Positions 1-8,528 of a DNA stretch of 64,000 nt are shown here, in pieces. Numbering within the stretch: position 1 is the first letter of the stretch; every line of letters begins with the position of its first letter. The stretch spans positions 1-64,000 of the forward strand of contig USIE01000005.1 in assembly GCA_900554645.1 (NCBI GenBank), written 5' to 3'. This DNA is from an uncultured Collinsella sp. (lineage in GTDB: Bacteria; Actinomycetota; Coriobacteriia; Coriobacteriales; Coriobacteriaceae). The notes under the pieces are model-generated. The model made no database searches and was not told the origin of the DNA. It saw nothing but the letters and a program-made list of their open reading frames with translations. The position numbers and the translations under genes are program-made.

Positions 1-5
1 AAGGG

Positions 6-31
6 AAGAGGCGGGGCATGCCCCGCCTCTT
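6..31. terminator. Perfect 26-bp palindrome, probable hairpin terminator
   Basis: Positions 6-18 are the exact reverse complement of 19-31 (core GGGGC-AT-GCCCC), so the transcript would fold into a very stable GC-rich stem. No long T-tract follows on either strand, so termination is likely but not certain. It probably ends a gene lying before the window. Confidence 0.5.
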
Positions 32-62
32 ACACCACATCTCTGCGCGCTACCGAGCCTTT

Positions 63-278
63 GGACAAAAAATGCCAAATGTGAGTACTGTCACCAGTTG
101 AATCTCATATGAAACCGACTATCTAGGATTAGTTAGACCACACATGTTCAGTTATGTTAATGGGGAAACAGCTAGCAAAGGCTTCAAATCGCTGATTCAG
201 GGCTAGATTTACCCAGCGAAACCCAAAAATCGCTGCTACAAAATTAGTAACAGTACTCATTTTTGCCATTTTTTGGCC
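63..278. repeat. AT-rich 216-bp segment bounded by imperfect 29-bp inverted repeats
   Basis: Positions 63-91 and 250-278 are inverted copies of each other with 25 of 29 positions matching; the shared core is GAGTACTGT. The interior is clearly AT-richer than the surrounding genes and has no convincing gene. The 7-mer GCCTTTG occurs at 57-63 and 282-288, a possible short target duplication. The structure resembles a small non-autonomous element (MITE-like), but a paired regulatory site is also possible. No transposase is present. Confidence 0.4.
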
Positions 279-295
279 ACGGCCTTTGTGACGGA

Positions 296-330
296 CGTGC
301 TGGCGGGTTCGAATCCCATGTACCGGGCGC
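296..330 (+). pseudogene. tRNA 3'-end-like fragment
   Basis: A T-arm-like stretch (GGGTTCGAATCCC) is followed by a short GC segment, but no matching D-arm, anticodon arm or acceptor partner lies upstream. It is read as a decayed tRNA 3' end or integration remnant. A second similar fragment lies at 478-513. Confidence 0.35.
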
Positions 331-364
331 AAACAAAAACGGTCCCCTTTCGAGAACCGTTTCC

Positions 365-389
365 AAATCAGTGGTGGGCGATGAGGGAT
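365..389 (-). repeat. 25-bp exact direct repeat of the tRNA-Val 3' end (att-like scar)
   Basis: The 25 bases are identical to 550-574, which comprise the 3' end of the tRNA-Val gene, its encoded CCA and 7 bases beyond. Duplication of a tRNA 3' end in direct orientation is the usual footprint of a tRNA-targeting integrase (attL/attR). Only 160 bases now lie between the two copies and no integrase remains. Confidence 0.5.
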
Positions 390-477
390 GTCGCGTGCGG
401 CTGACGCCGCCCGCTCTCGCTTCGGGCCTACGGCCCTCGCGTGCTGCGCTGGAAAACGCTTCGCGTTTCCTCAGCTC

Positions 478-513
478 CGCACCCTTGCGGGTTCGAATCC
501 CTCTGCGCTGGGC
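478..513 (+). pseudogene. tRNA 3'-end-like fragment
   Basis: It contains GGGTTCGAATCCC, typical of the T-arm, and ends in a GGGCCC-rich stretch, without the 5' half of a tRNA. Together with 296-330 it suggests that this region collected tRNA ends through past integrations. Confidence 0.35.
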
Positions 514-556
514 CCAAAAAAGAAAGGCCCCCATAGCTGGGAGCCTATCAAATCAG

Positions 557-632
557 TGGTGGGCGATGAGGGATTCGAACCCCCAGCCTTGTGCGTGTAA
601 AGCACCTGCGCTAACCGTTGCGCCAATCGCCC
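557..632 (-). tRNA. tRNA-Val (anticodon TAC)
   Basis: On the minus strand the acceptor arms GGGCGAT and ATCGCCC pair, followed by discriminator A and an encoded CCA (557-559). The D-arm is GCGC/GCGC, the anticodon loop is TTTACAC (anticodon TAC) and the T-arm is GGGGG-TTCGAAT-CCCTC. The outermost anticodon-stem pair is G-A, a small imperfection. The 3' end is duplicated at 365-389. Confidence 0.9.
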
Positions 633-819
633 GTGCGGAGAGAGTATAGCAAAACAATCGCCTCATTCATCTCATATCCATTAAAGGTAACCGTCGCGTG
701 TCACAGCGGAGCTGATTAAGTTGAGATTGCCTGAACATTCCGCCCCTCTTTACGCCCTCGGGTATACTCAAAAGCTACTGATTCGATTTGATACCCAGCA
801 ACAGCAGAGGGGATAGTAT

Positions 820-2700
820 ATGTGCGGTTTTGTCGGTTTTGTCGGTGGGACGGATAACCAATCCGAGGTGCTCACCAAGATGATGGACCGCATCGTCCAT
901 CGTGGTCCCGACATGGGCGGCCAGTTTATCGACGGCCGCGTTGCCCTTGGCTTCCGCCGCCTGTCGATCCTCGACCTGACCGAGGCCGGCGCTCAGCCCA
1001 TGGCCAATGAGGACAGCAGCGTCGTTATCGTCTTCAACGGCGAGATCTACAACTTCCAAGAACTCCGTTCCGAGCTCGAGGCCAAGGGCTATAAGTTCCA
1101 CTGCGGCGCCGACACCGAGAGCCTCCTGCACGGCTATGAGGAGTGGGGCGAGGCAGTACTTGATCGCCTGCGCGGTATGTACGCCTTCGTCATCTGGGAC
1201 AAGAAGAAGAACAAGCTTTTTGGCGCCCGCGATATCTTTGGCATCAAGCCGCTCTACTACTATCCCATGGCCGATGCGGGCGACGGCGCTCCGGGCGTGC
1301 TCTTTGGTTCCGAGATCAAGAGCTTCCTAGACTACCCGCACTTCCACAAGGCGGTCAACAAAAAGGCCCTGCGTCCGTACATGACGCTGCAGTATTCGGC
1401 AACCGAGGAGACCTTCTTCGAGGGTGTCTACAAGCTGCCGCCGGCGCATTACTTTACCGTAGACATCCCGACCGGCAAGATGAACATCGAGCGCTATTGG
1501 GATTGCGATTACTCTGCCGTCGAGAAGCCGTTCGAGGAGTACGTCGACGAGCTGGATGAGGTCGTGCACGAGAGCGTCGAGGCCCATCGCATCGCCGACG
1601 TCAAGGTCGCGTCGTTCCTCTCCGGCGGCGTCGACTCCAGCTACATCGCCGCTTGCCTCATGCCCGACAAGACCTTCTCGGTGGGCTTCGATTACAAGAA
1701 TTTCAACGAGACTAACTACGCCAAGGAACTTTCTGACAAGCTCGGCGTCGAGAATGTCCGCAAGATGATTACCGCCGACGAGTTCTTCGGTGCGCTCGAG
1801 GACATCCAGTATCACATGGACGAGCCGCAGTCCAACCTGTCTTCCGTGCCGCTGTGGTTCTTGGCCGAGATGGCCCGCAAGGACGTCACCGTCGTGCTTT
1901 CGGGCGAAGGCGCCGACGAGCTCTTTGGCGGCTACGCCTACTACGAGGACACGGTTCCGGTCCGCAAGTACAAAAAGATGGTGCCGCTGCCCATCCGTCG
2001 CGCGCTCGGTAACCTGGCGTTGCATATGCCGTACTTCAAGGGACATAACTTCCTGGTCAAGGGTGCCGAGATCCCTGAGAAGTCGTTCCTGGGACAGGCT
2101 CTGGTTTGGCCGGAGCGCGAGGTCGACGGCGTGCTCAAGCCCGAGTACAACACCGGCGATGGCGCCTTCGAGCTTGCCGCTCCCATCTATGCGCGCGTGA
2201 AAGGTCAGCCCGAGCTGGTCAAGAAGCAGTACCTGGACATGAACATGTGGCTCCCGGGCGACATTCTGCTCAAGGCCGACAAGATGTGCATGGCGCACTC
2301 GCTGGAGCTGCGCGTGCCCTTCCTGGACCGCAAAGTCATGGAGTTCGCCGAGCACATTCCCGACCGCTACCGCATCAACGAGAACGGCAACAAACAGGTA
2401 CTCCGCCACGCTGCCAACAAGTCGCTGCCCGATGAGTGGGCCACCCGTCCCAAGGTGGGCTTCCCGGTGCCGATTGTCTACTGGCTGCGCGAGCAAAAGT
2501 GGTACGACTATGTCAAGGAGTACTTCACCGCGCCGTGGGCAAGCGAGTTCTTCGATACCGACGAGCTCATGCACCTGCTCGATCTGCACTTTGCGGGCAA
2601 GGGCGATTTCCAGCGCAAGATCTATACGCCGCTCGTGTTCCTGGTGTGGTACAAGCGCTTCTTTATCGACGAGGACCAGCCCGCTGTTCAGGCTGCCTAG
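820..2700 (+). CDS. asnB: Asparagine synthase, glutamine-hydrolysing
   Basis: Converts aspartate, glutamine and ATP to asparagine, glutamate, AMP and pyrophosphate in the cytosol. The 626-residue protein starts MCGFVG, so after removal of Met the catalytic Cys of the class II glutaminase domain is N-terminal. Motifs RGPD and NGEIYN lie in the first 90 residues. The synthase domain carries the ATP pyrophosphatase loop SGGVDSS near residue 270 and GEGADELFGGY near 365. Length fits the AsnB family. The start follows an AGGGGATA ribosome site, and a TATACT -10-like box lies at 763-768. A strong terminator at 2726-2750 makes this a single-gene unit. Confidence 0.95.
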   Translation: MCGFVGFVGGTDNQSEVLTKMMDRIVHRGPDMGGQFIDGRVALGFRRLSILDLTEAGAQPMANEDSSVVIVFNGEIYNFQELRSELEAKGYKFHCGADTESLLHGYEEWGEAVLDRLRGMYAFVIWDKKKNKLFGARDIFGIKPLYYYPMADAGDGAPGVLFGSEIKSFLDYPHFHKAVNKKALRPYMTLQYSATEETFFEGVYKLPPAHYFTVDIPTGKMNIERYWDCDYSAVEKPFEEYVDELDEVVHESVEAHRIADVKVASFLSGGVDSSYIAACLMPDKTFSVGFDYKNFNETNYAKELSDKLGVENVRKMITADEFFGALEDIQYHMDEPQSNLSSVPLWFLAEMARKDVTVVLSGEGADELFGGYAYYEDTVPVRKYKKMVPLPIRRALGNLALHMPYFKGHNFLVKGAEIPEKSFLGQALVWPEREVDGVLKPEYNTGDGAFELAAPIYARVKGQPELVKKQYLDMNMWLPGDILLKADKMCMAHSLELRVPFLDRKVMEFAEHIPDRYRINENGNKQVLRHAANKSLPDEWATRPKVGFPVPIVYWLREQKWYDYVKEYFTAPWASEFFDTDELMHLLDLHFAGKGDFQRKIYTPLVFLVWYKRFFIDEDQPAVQAA

Positions 2701-2725
2701 CCTCGGCTTACGAACGCCTGCGCGT

Positions 2726-2750
2726 AACGGCTCCTCCGGGAGCCGTTTTT
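2726..2750 (+). terminator. Intrinsic terminator of asnB
   Basis: A 9-bp stem (AACGGCTCC with GGAGCCGTT), a 4-base loop and a run of T at 2746-2750. Confidence 0.85.
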
Positions 2751-2812
2751 GCGTGGGTGCGTTTCAGTTACTATAAAAACCGTCCCTGCCAAATGGCTGA
2801 GAAAGGCGAAAG

Positions 2813-4375
2813 ATGCACCATTCGGATTCCGCGACCGTGACCACGGTCGATACGCTTGCCAAGCTTCTCGATGTGTGCGGCGAGCTGCGCGCATCAGAGC
2901 AGGTTGACGAGCGTGCCGTGACCGGCTGCTCGTTTGATTCGCGCGCGGTCTCGGCAGGTGACGTGTTCTTTTGCAAAGGCGCTGCCTTTAAGCCCGCGTT
3001 TTTGAGTATGGCGCTCGATGCGGGCGCCGTCGCATTTGTGTGCGAGGAGTCGCTGGTCGAGTCTCTGGAGCCGCTGGCGAAGGAGAACGGCGCGGCGATG
3101 CTGGTCGTGGACAGCGTCCGCACGGCCATGGCCCTGTTGCCGCCGGAGGTCTACGACCGTCCCGACCACGACGTCAAGATCGTGGGCATCACCGGTACCA
3201 AGGGAAAGACCACGGCCGCTTTTATGCTCCAGTCGATTATCAAAGCGGCGGGCGAGTCCTGCGGCATGATCGGCTCGGTGAGTACCGACGATGGCATCGA
3301 GTGCTACGAGAGCACTAATACCACGCCAGAGGCCCCCGAGGTCTGGCGCCATATCGCCAACTGCCGTGAGTCCGGTCGCCAGTCCATGGTCATGGAGGTC
3401 TCGAGCCAGGCGCTCAAGTACCAACGCGTCGAGAATCTGCCGTTTGACGTGGCGTGCTTCCTCAACATCGGGCGTGACCACATCTCGCCGATCGAACACC
3501 CCACGTTTGAGGATTATTTTGAGAGCAAGCTCAGGATCTTTGACCAGGCAAAGACCGCCGTGGTGAACCTGGGCACCGAAGAGGTTGACCGTGTGCTGGA
3601 GGCAGCGTCGACGGCCGAGCGCTTGGTGACCGTTGGCGTCGAGCATCCCGAGGCAAGCCTGTGGGCAAGCGATGTCCGCATGGTCGGCTTTAGCATCGAG
3701 TTCAACTTGCATGGCCTGTGTGCCGACGAGTCCGAGGCGGGGGAGAAGGTCCTGCTGGGTATCGCGGGAGACTTTAACGTGGAAAACGCGCTGGTCGCTA
3801 TCGCCGCTGCGCGCGAGATCGGCATCGGTATCGAGGCTATCAAGAAGGGCCTCTCCAAACTGCGTGTGCCGGGCCGTATGGAGGTCGTGGAGTCGAAGGA
3901 CGGCCGCGTGATTTGTGTCGTCGACTACGCGCACAACCAGCTTTCGTTCCGTTCGCTTTTCTCGTCGGTCAAGCGCGCGTTTCCCGCTAGCCCCGTCATT
4001 GCGCTGTTTGGCGCTGCCGGCGGCAAGGCGCAGGAGCGCCGCGAGCAGCTTCCGCGCGAGGCCGCACCGTATTCCGACCTGATGATCTTTGCCAACGAGG
4101 ATCCAGCTCACGAGGACCCGATGAAGGTCTGTCGCGAGCTTGCCGAGCATGTTCCCGACGATACGCCGAACAAGATCATCCTCGACCGCGAAGCCGCTGT
4201 GCATGCGGCGTTCAAGGCGGCGCGCGAGGAGTACGTCAACCCCGATGCTCCCACCATTGTCTTGCTGCTGGCAAAGGGTGACGAGGAGCTCATGCACGTG
4301 GGCGACGAGTTCGTGCCCATCGAGAGCGACCTTTCGCTGGCCAATCGCCTGATCGATGTTACCCAGTTTGACTAA
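2813..4375 (+). CDS. murE: UDP-N-acetylmuramoyl-tripeptide synthetase (MurE)
   Basis: Cytosolic Mur ligase that adds the third residue to UDP-MurNAc-L-Ala-D-Glu using ATP. The 520-residue protein has an N-terminal Rossmann-like domain, the ATP loop GITGTKGKTT at residues 125-134, the central domain with NIGRDHISPIEH, and the C-terminal domain beginning near PGRMEVV. The substrate-selecting motif that reads DNPR in diaminopimelate-adding enzymes appears here as NEDPAHEDP, closer to the DNPA(N)DDP form of L-lysine-adding enzymes, which suggests a lysine or ornithine peptidoglycan. murI lies two genes downstream. Confidence 0.93.
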   Translation: MHHSDSATVTTVDTLAKLLDVCGELRASEQVDERAVTGCSFDSRAVSAGDVFFCKGAAFKPAFLSMALDAGAVAFVCEESLVESLEPLAKENGAAMLVVDSVRTAMALLPPEVYDRPDHDVKIVGITGTKGKTTAAFMLQSIIKAAGESCGMIGSVSTDDGIECYESTNTTPEAPEVWRHIANCRESGRQSMVMEVSSQALKYQRVENLPFDVACFLNIGRDHISPIEHPTFEDYFESKLRIFDQAKTAVVNLGTEEVDRVLEAASTAERLVTVGVEHPEASLWASDVRMVGFSIEFNLHGLCADESEAGEKVLLGIAGDFNVENALVAIAAAREIGIGIEAIKKGLSKLRVPGRMEVVESKDGRVICVVDYAHNQLSFRSLFSSVKRAFPASPVIALFGAAGGKAQERREQLPREAAPYSDLMIFANEDPAHEDPMKVCRELAEHVPDDTPNKIILDREAAVHAAFKAAREEYVNPDAPTIVLLLAKGDEELMHVGDEFVPIESDLSLANRLIDVTQFD

Positions 4376-4482
4376 TGAACCATGATGGCGGCGGCGCCCT
4401 GAGTGCGCTGTCGCCATAAGCGTGTTCCCTCAATCAAAACATGCCGTCCAAGTCCAAACCCTTCTACGTAAACGGAGTAACC

Positions 4483-5394
4483 ATGTCCCACAATACCCTG
4501 CCGACCGTCGCTGAGCTTTCGGGCGAGATGCGCGAGCGCTTGGCCAAGGTCAAGTACGTCTTTACCGACCTGGATGCCACGATGCTCGCACCCGGCTCGT
4601 GCGTGCTGCGCGACAACGACGGCAACCCCTCGACCAAACTCGTCGAGGCCGTCGTGGCGCTCGCTCGCGCTGGTATTCAGGTGGTTCCCACCTCGGGCCG
4701 CAACCGTACCATGATCCACGAGGACGCGCGCGTGCTCGGCCTCAACTCCTACATCGGCGAGATGGGCGGCCTGGTCATGTACGACCTCAAAGCCAACGAT
4801 TGGGAGTATCTGACCGGCGACATGCCCTACGACCCCTCTTGCGGCCTCACGCCGCACCAGGTGATCGAGCAGACCGGCGTGTGCGAGAAGATCCTTGCCC
4901 GCTGGCCGCACAAGATCGAGTACCACAACGACATGTCGACCGGCTACAAGTACCGTGAGGTCACCGTCGGCATGCGCGGCGATGTGCCCGACGATGAGGT
5001 CCAGGCCATCCTGGACGAGGCCGGCTGCGGTCTGATCTGGGCTTGCAACGGTCACCTGACGCATCTGTCCAAGCCGACGACGCTCGAGCTCGATCGCGTC
5101 GAGGACGGTCGCGCATTCAACATCAATCCCGCCGGCCTCAACAAGGGCGTTGCCATTGCGCGCTTCTGCGAGCACCTGGGTATCGAGCGCGAGGAGACGC
5201 TCGCGCTCGGCGATTCCGAGTCCGATTTCTACATGGCCGATCACGTGGGCACGTTCTGCCTGGTCGAGAATGGCCTGACGAGCGCCGGCGCGCCCGAGTT
5301 CCTGGCTGCCTGCGAGAACGCTTTCGTTACGCGCGGCAAAATTGTCGACGGTTGGGCGGCGACGGCAGAGCTGCTGGTCGCGGCGCGTTCGTAG
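4483..5394 (+). CDS. HAD-superfamily Cof-type hydrolase
   Basis: Predicted cytosolic phosphatase of about 303 residues. HAD motif I is TDLDATML near the N-terminus (paired aspartates), motif II is PTSGRNR, and motif IV is LGDSESDFYMADH near the C-terminus, the arrangement of Cof-like sugar or nucleotide phosphatases. The substrate cannot be read from sequence. The start at 4483 is preferred over an upstream ATG at 4441 because GGAG lies just before it. It sits between two peptidoglycan genes, but a link to the wall is only positional. Confidence 0.8.
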   Translation: MSHNTLPTVAELSGEMRERLAKVKYVFTDLDATMLAPGSCVLRDNDGNPSTKLVEAVVALARAGIQVVPTSGRNRTMIHEDARVLGLNSYIGEMGGLVMYDLKANDWEYLTGDMPYDPSCGLTPHQVIEQTGVCEKILARWPHKIEYHNDMSTGYKYREVTVGMRGDVPDDEVQAILDEAGCGLIWACNGHLTHLSKPTTLELDRVEDGRAFNINPAGLNKGVAIARFCEHLGIEREETLALGDSESDFYMADHVGTFCLVENGLTSAGAPEFLAACENAFVTRGKIVDGWAATAELLVAARS

Positions 5395-5445
5395 CGCGGC
5401 GTCGCCGCACTTGGACATGTCTTTTCGAGAGAGACTGGTGAGGTA

Positions 5446-6330
5446 ATGTCCGATATCGAGAATCCGGCAGGCGACACGCGCCCGATTGGCGTGTTCGATT
5501 CTGGTTTGGGCGGTCTGACGGTTGCGCGCGCGATTGCGACGGCGCTGCCGCACGAGTCCGTCTACTACTTTGGCGACACCAAGCGCTGCCCCTACGGCAC
5601 GCGCACCGAGGATGAAGTGCGCTCGTTTGCGCTGCAGGCGGGCCGTTGGCTTTCGAAGCACGACGTCAAGATTATGGTCATCGCCTGCAACACGGCGACC
5701 GCTGCGGCCTTGCGTTTGGCTCAGCAGGTGCTCGACGTTCCCGTGATCGGCGTGATCGCGCCGGGTGCCCGTGCAGCAATCAACAGCACGCGTACGCGTC
5801 GCGTGGGCGTGCTCGCTACCAACCTCACCATTCGCTCGGGCGCCTACACGCGCGCCATTCAGGATCTAGATGCCGGCGTCGATGTATACGGCTGTCCTGC
5901 CTCGAGCTTTGTCGAGGTTGTCGAACACGAGCTCGCCTCGGGTGCACATCTGCAGGAACAGTGGCTTGAGAACGAGGACATCTTCGATACGCCTGCCGTT
6001 CGTGCGCTGGTGGGTGCCACGGTTGAGCCGCTGCGCGACCACGGTATCGATACCGTGGTGCTCGGCTGTACGCATTTCCCGCTGTTGGTGGGACCTATCC
6101 GCCATGCGCTGGGGCCTGGGGTGCGCGTCGTGAGTTCCGCCGAGGAGACCACGCGCGAGCTGACCGATATCCTCACGCGCCGCGAGCAGCTGGCGGGCGA
6201 CGCCGCCGAGCCGCAGCATCGTTTTGCCACGACGGCTGATAACATTGCCGAGTTTGCGGTGGCGGGCAGCTTTATCTTTGGTCAGCCGCTCAAGAGCATT
6301 GAGCATATCGATATCGACGAACTGAAATAG
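5446..6330 (+). CDS. murI: Glutamate racemase
   Basis: Interconverts L- and D-glutamate to supply D-Glu for peptidoglycan. The 294-residue protein has the family signatures GVFDSGLGGLTVARA at the N-terminus, ACNTATAAAL containing the first catalytic cysteine, and LGCTHFPLL containing the second. Both cysteines are present, so it should be active. It shares a gene run with murE and a HAD phosphatase and is followed after 55 bases by rph, an order typical of murI-rph-rdgB clusters. Confidence 0.95.
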   Translation: MSDIENPAGDTRPIGVFDSGLGGLTVARAIATALPHESVYYFGDTKRCPYGTRTEDEVRSFALQAGRWLSKHDVKIMVIACNTATAAALRLAQQVLDVPVIGVIAPGARAAINSTRTRRVGVLATNLTIRSGAYTRAIQDLDAGVDVYGCPASSFVEVVEHELASGAHLQEQWLENEDIFDTPAVRALVGATVEPLRDHGIDTVVLGCTHFPLLVGPIRHALGPGVRVVSSAEETTRELTDILTRREQLAGDAAEPQHRFATTADNIAEFAVAGSFIFGQPLKSIEHIDIDELK

Positions 6331-6385
6331 ATATAGGGTCGCCGACCAAAGGCTCACGTTCACCTTTTGCCGAAAGGATTTTTCC

Positions 6386-7111
6386 ATGGAGTATATGCAG
6401 GTCAACCGCGCCAACGGCCGCGCCGCCGATGAGCTGCGCCCCATCAAACTGACTCGCGGCGTCATGAAGCACGCCCACGGCTCGTGTTTGGCCGAGTTCG
6501 GTGACACGCGCGTGCTGTGCGCCGCCACTATCGAGGAGGGCGTGCCGGGCTGGCGAAAGGGAGCTAAGGCCGGCTGGGTGACCGCGGAATACGCCATGCT
6601 GCCGGCGTCGACCGGCAAGCGCTGCAAGCGCGAACACGCCAACCGCAAGGGTCGCTCCATGGAGATCGAGCGCCTCATTGGCCGCAGCCTGCGTACCGTC
6701 GTCAACATGAAGGCGCTCGGCGAGTACACCGTCACCGTCGACTGCGATGTGATTCAGGCCGATGGCGGCACGCGTACAGCGAGCATCACCGGCGCCTGGG
6801 TGGCGCTGCACGACGCCCTCGCCATGTGGGTCGAGGCGGGCAAGATCGAACGCATCCCGCTTATCGGCCAGGTGGCTGCCATCTCCATGGGCGTTGTCGA
6901 CGGCAATACTCTGCTTGACCTCGATTATTCGGAGGACAGCCATGCCGAGGTCGACATGAACCTCGTCGCCACCGACACCGGCGAGATGATCGAGCTCCAG
7001 GGCACCGGCGAGCAGGCGCCCTTTGACCGCAAACGCCTCAACGCCCTGCTCGACCTGGGCGACAAGGGTATCGCCGAGCTCATCGAGCTTCAGCGCCAAG
7101 CCATCGCCTAA
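6386..7111 (+). CDS. rph: Ribonuclease PH
   Basis: Phosphorolytic 3'-5' exoribonuclease that trims tRNA 3' ends. The 241-residue length is normal. Family features are visible: the N-terminal R-A-x-DELRPI(K), GWVTAEYAMLP, the RSMEIERLIGRSLR segment and the phosphate-binding region near DGGTRTASITGAW. A GAAAGGA ribosome site precedes the start. A short hairpin of the GGGAC repeat family overlaps its stop codon (7110-7146). Functionally it belongs with the XTP pyrophosphatase that follows. Confidence 0.95.
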   Translation: MEYMQVNRANGRAADELRPIKLTRGVMKHAHGSCLAEFGDTRVLCAATIEEGVPGWRKGAKAGWVTAEYAMLPASTGKRCKREHANRKGRSMEIERLIGRSLRTVVNMKALGEYTVTVDCDVIQADGGTRTASITGAWVALHDALAMWVEAGKIERIPLIGQVAAISMGVVDGNTLLDLDYSEDSHAEVDMNLVATDTGEMIELQGTGEQAPFDRKRLNALLDLGDKGIAELIELQRQAIA

Positions 7112-7146
7112 CCTGCCAAAAGGGACGGGTTTATTTTGGTAGGTTT
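7110..7146. repeat. GGGAC-core hairpin repeat at the rph stop codon
   Basis: Imperfect inverted repeat AACCTGCCAAAA / TTTTGGTAGGTTTT around a GGGACGGGTTT core. The same layout recurs at 46984-47021, and relatives lie at 13106-13176, 14871-14903, 41015-41057, 43893-43932 and 46927-46966. It may serve as a 3' end stabiliser or weak terminator. Confidence 0.6.
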
Positions 7147-7253
7147 TATCTGCGGAGACGTCTAGACACAAGACTGCCGTTGATTGAGAGGGGAGAGGCA
7201 GAGGCCCTCGTCGCCCTCGGCGCGGCATTGCTATAGAGACAAGGAGGCCACTC

Positions 7254-7895
7254 ATGGCACTTGAGAAGATCGACATTGACACTCTCGACCCGGCGGCGAC
7301 CATCGTCGTGGCAACGGGCAACGCCCATAAGCTCACCGAGATCGAGGCCATTTTGGGCAAGGTCATGCCCGAGGTGCGCTTTGTGGCGCTCGGCCAGCTG
7401 GGCGATTTTGAGGACCCCGAGGAAAACGGCACGACGTTTTTGGAGAACGCCATCATCAAGGCGCAGGCTGCGGTTGAGGAGACGGGGCTTATGGCCATCG
7501 CCGACGATTCCGGCCTGGTCGTCGACGCGCTGGACGGCGAGCCCGGTGTGTATAGTGCGCGCTATGCGGGCGTGCACGGCGACGATGCCGCCAACAATGC
7601 AAAGCTGCTCGTTAACCTGGAAGGCGTGGCGGACGAGGATCGCACCGCGCGCTTTATGAGCGTCGTTGCGCTCATCGACACGGATGGTCTGGTTACCTAT
7701 GGCGAGGGCGCCTGCGAGGGCGTTATCGCGCACGAGGGCCGCGGCGACCATGGTTTTGGCTACGACCCGCTGTTCCTGCCGGTCGACACGCCGGGCAAGA
7801 CCATGGCCGAGCTGACGGCGGACGAGAAGAACGCCATCAGCCATCGTTTCCACGCGCTCGAGCATCTGTCCGCCAAGCTGACGGGCGAGGAGTAG
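7254..7895 (+). CDS. rdgB: XTP/dITP diphosphatase (RdgB/HAM1 family)
   Basis: House-cleaning enzyme that hydrolyses dITP, XTP and ITP to monophosphates, preventing their use in nucleic acids. The 213-residue protein shows the family start VVATGNAHKLTEI, the central ADDSGLVVDALDG metal and substrate site, YSARYAG, and GFGYDPLF near residue 165. A strong AAGGAGG ribosome site precedes the ATG. dtd starts 3 bases after its stop, so both are likely cotranscribed with rph. Confidence 0.93.
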   Translation: MALEKIDIDTLDPAATIVVATGNAHKLTEIEAILGKVMPEVRFVALGQLGDFEDPEENGTTFLENAIIKAQAAVEETGLMAIADDSGLVVDALDGEPGVYSARYAGVHGDDAANNAKLLVNLEGVADEDRTARFMSVVALIDTDGLVTYGEGACEGVIAHEGRGDHGFGYDPLFLPVDTPGKTMAELTADEKNAISHRFHALEHLSAKLTGEE

Positions 7896-7898
7896 ACC

Positions 7899-8345
7899 GT
7901 GCGTGCGGTGGTGCAGCGCGTGCTCAACGCCGGCGTGACGGTCGACGGCGAGTGCGTGGGCCGCATTGGACGCGGCTACCTGGTGCTGCTGGGTGTGGGC
8001 CATGGCGATACGCGTGCCGAGGCCGACAAGCTGTGGGGCAAGCTCCGCGGGCTGCGTATCAACGAGGACGAGAACGGCAAGACCAACTTGGCGCTGGCCG
8101 ATGTCGACGGCGAGGTACTCGTGGTGTCGCAGTTTACGCTGTTTGCCGACTGCCGCCACGGCCGCCGTCCGTCGTTTACGGATGCCGGCGCGCCCGATGT
8201 CGCTAACGAACTTTACGAGTACTTTCTGACGCTCGTCGCCCAGGACGTTGAGCATGTGGCGCACGGTATCTTTGGCGCCGATATGAAGGTCGACCTGGTC
8301 AACGACGGTCCGTTCACCATCGTTCTGGACACCGATAACCTTTAG
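7899..8345 (+). CDS. dtd: D-aminoacyl-tRNA deacylase
   Basis: Removes D-amino acids wrongly attached to tRNAs. The 148-residue size is exact for the family. Signature segments are MRAVVQRV at the start, VSQFTLFADCRHGRRPSF (the SQFTL active-site motif) and the conserved NDGPFT near the C-terminus. It begins with GTG, with GAGGAG overlapping the end of the upstream gene, so the two are tightly coupled. Confidence 0.93.
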   Translation: MRAVVQRVLNAGVTVDGECVGRIGRGYLVLLGVGHGDTRAEADKLWGKLRGLRINEDENGKTNLALADVDGEVLVVSQFTLFADCRHGRRPSFTDAGAPDVANELYEYFLTLVAQDVEHVAHGIFGADMKVDLVNDGPFTIVLDTDNL

Positions 8346-8373
8346 GTTACGCGGTTTTACCAAACCGCGTAAC
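8346..8373 (+). terminator. Hairpin directly after dtd
   Basis: A perfect 12-bp stem GTTACGCGGTTT / AAACCGCGTAAC with a 4-base loop begins at the stop codon. No T-tract follows, so it may protect the mRNA end rather than terminate. A near-identical hairpin follows lysS at 12863-12889. Confidence 0.6.
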
Positions 8374-8431
8374 AACTGGTCATGCGAGGTTGTCGTCTGG
8401 TACGTATTTGGGACGGGGCTTATTTAGCTAC

Positions 8432-8461
8432 TTGCGTATGGCCACAACAGGGTGCTATAGT
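8432..8461 (+). promoter_or_regulatory. Promoter of veg-ispE
   Basis: TTGCGT at 8432-8437, an 18-base spacer and TATAGT at 8456-8461, in an AT-richer stretch 68 bases before the veg start. A close match to a vegetative sigma-factor promoter. Confidence 0.65.
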
Positions 8462-8528
8462 ATTAGAGTTTTGTCTATCTTAGGGGTATTATCCCCTTTT
8501 TGAATTGCACCTTCTGGAGGCCCTGTTC

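Noticed and set aside
263..649. Open reading frames over the tRNA-rich start of the window
   Set aside because: They cross tRNA T-arms (translated as GFESH or VRIP-type strings) and the tRNA-Val gene, and lack ribosome sites.
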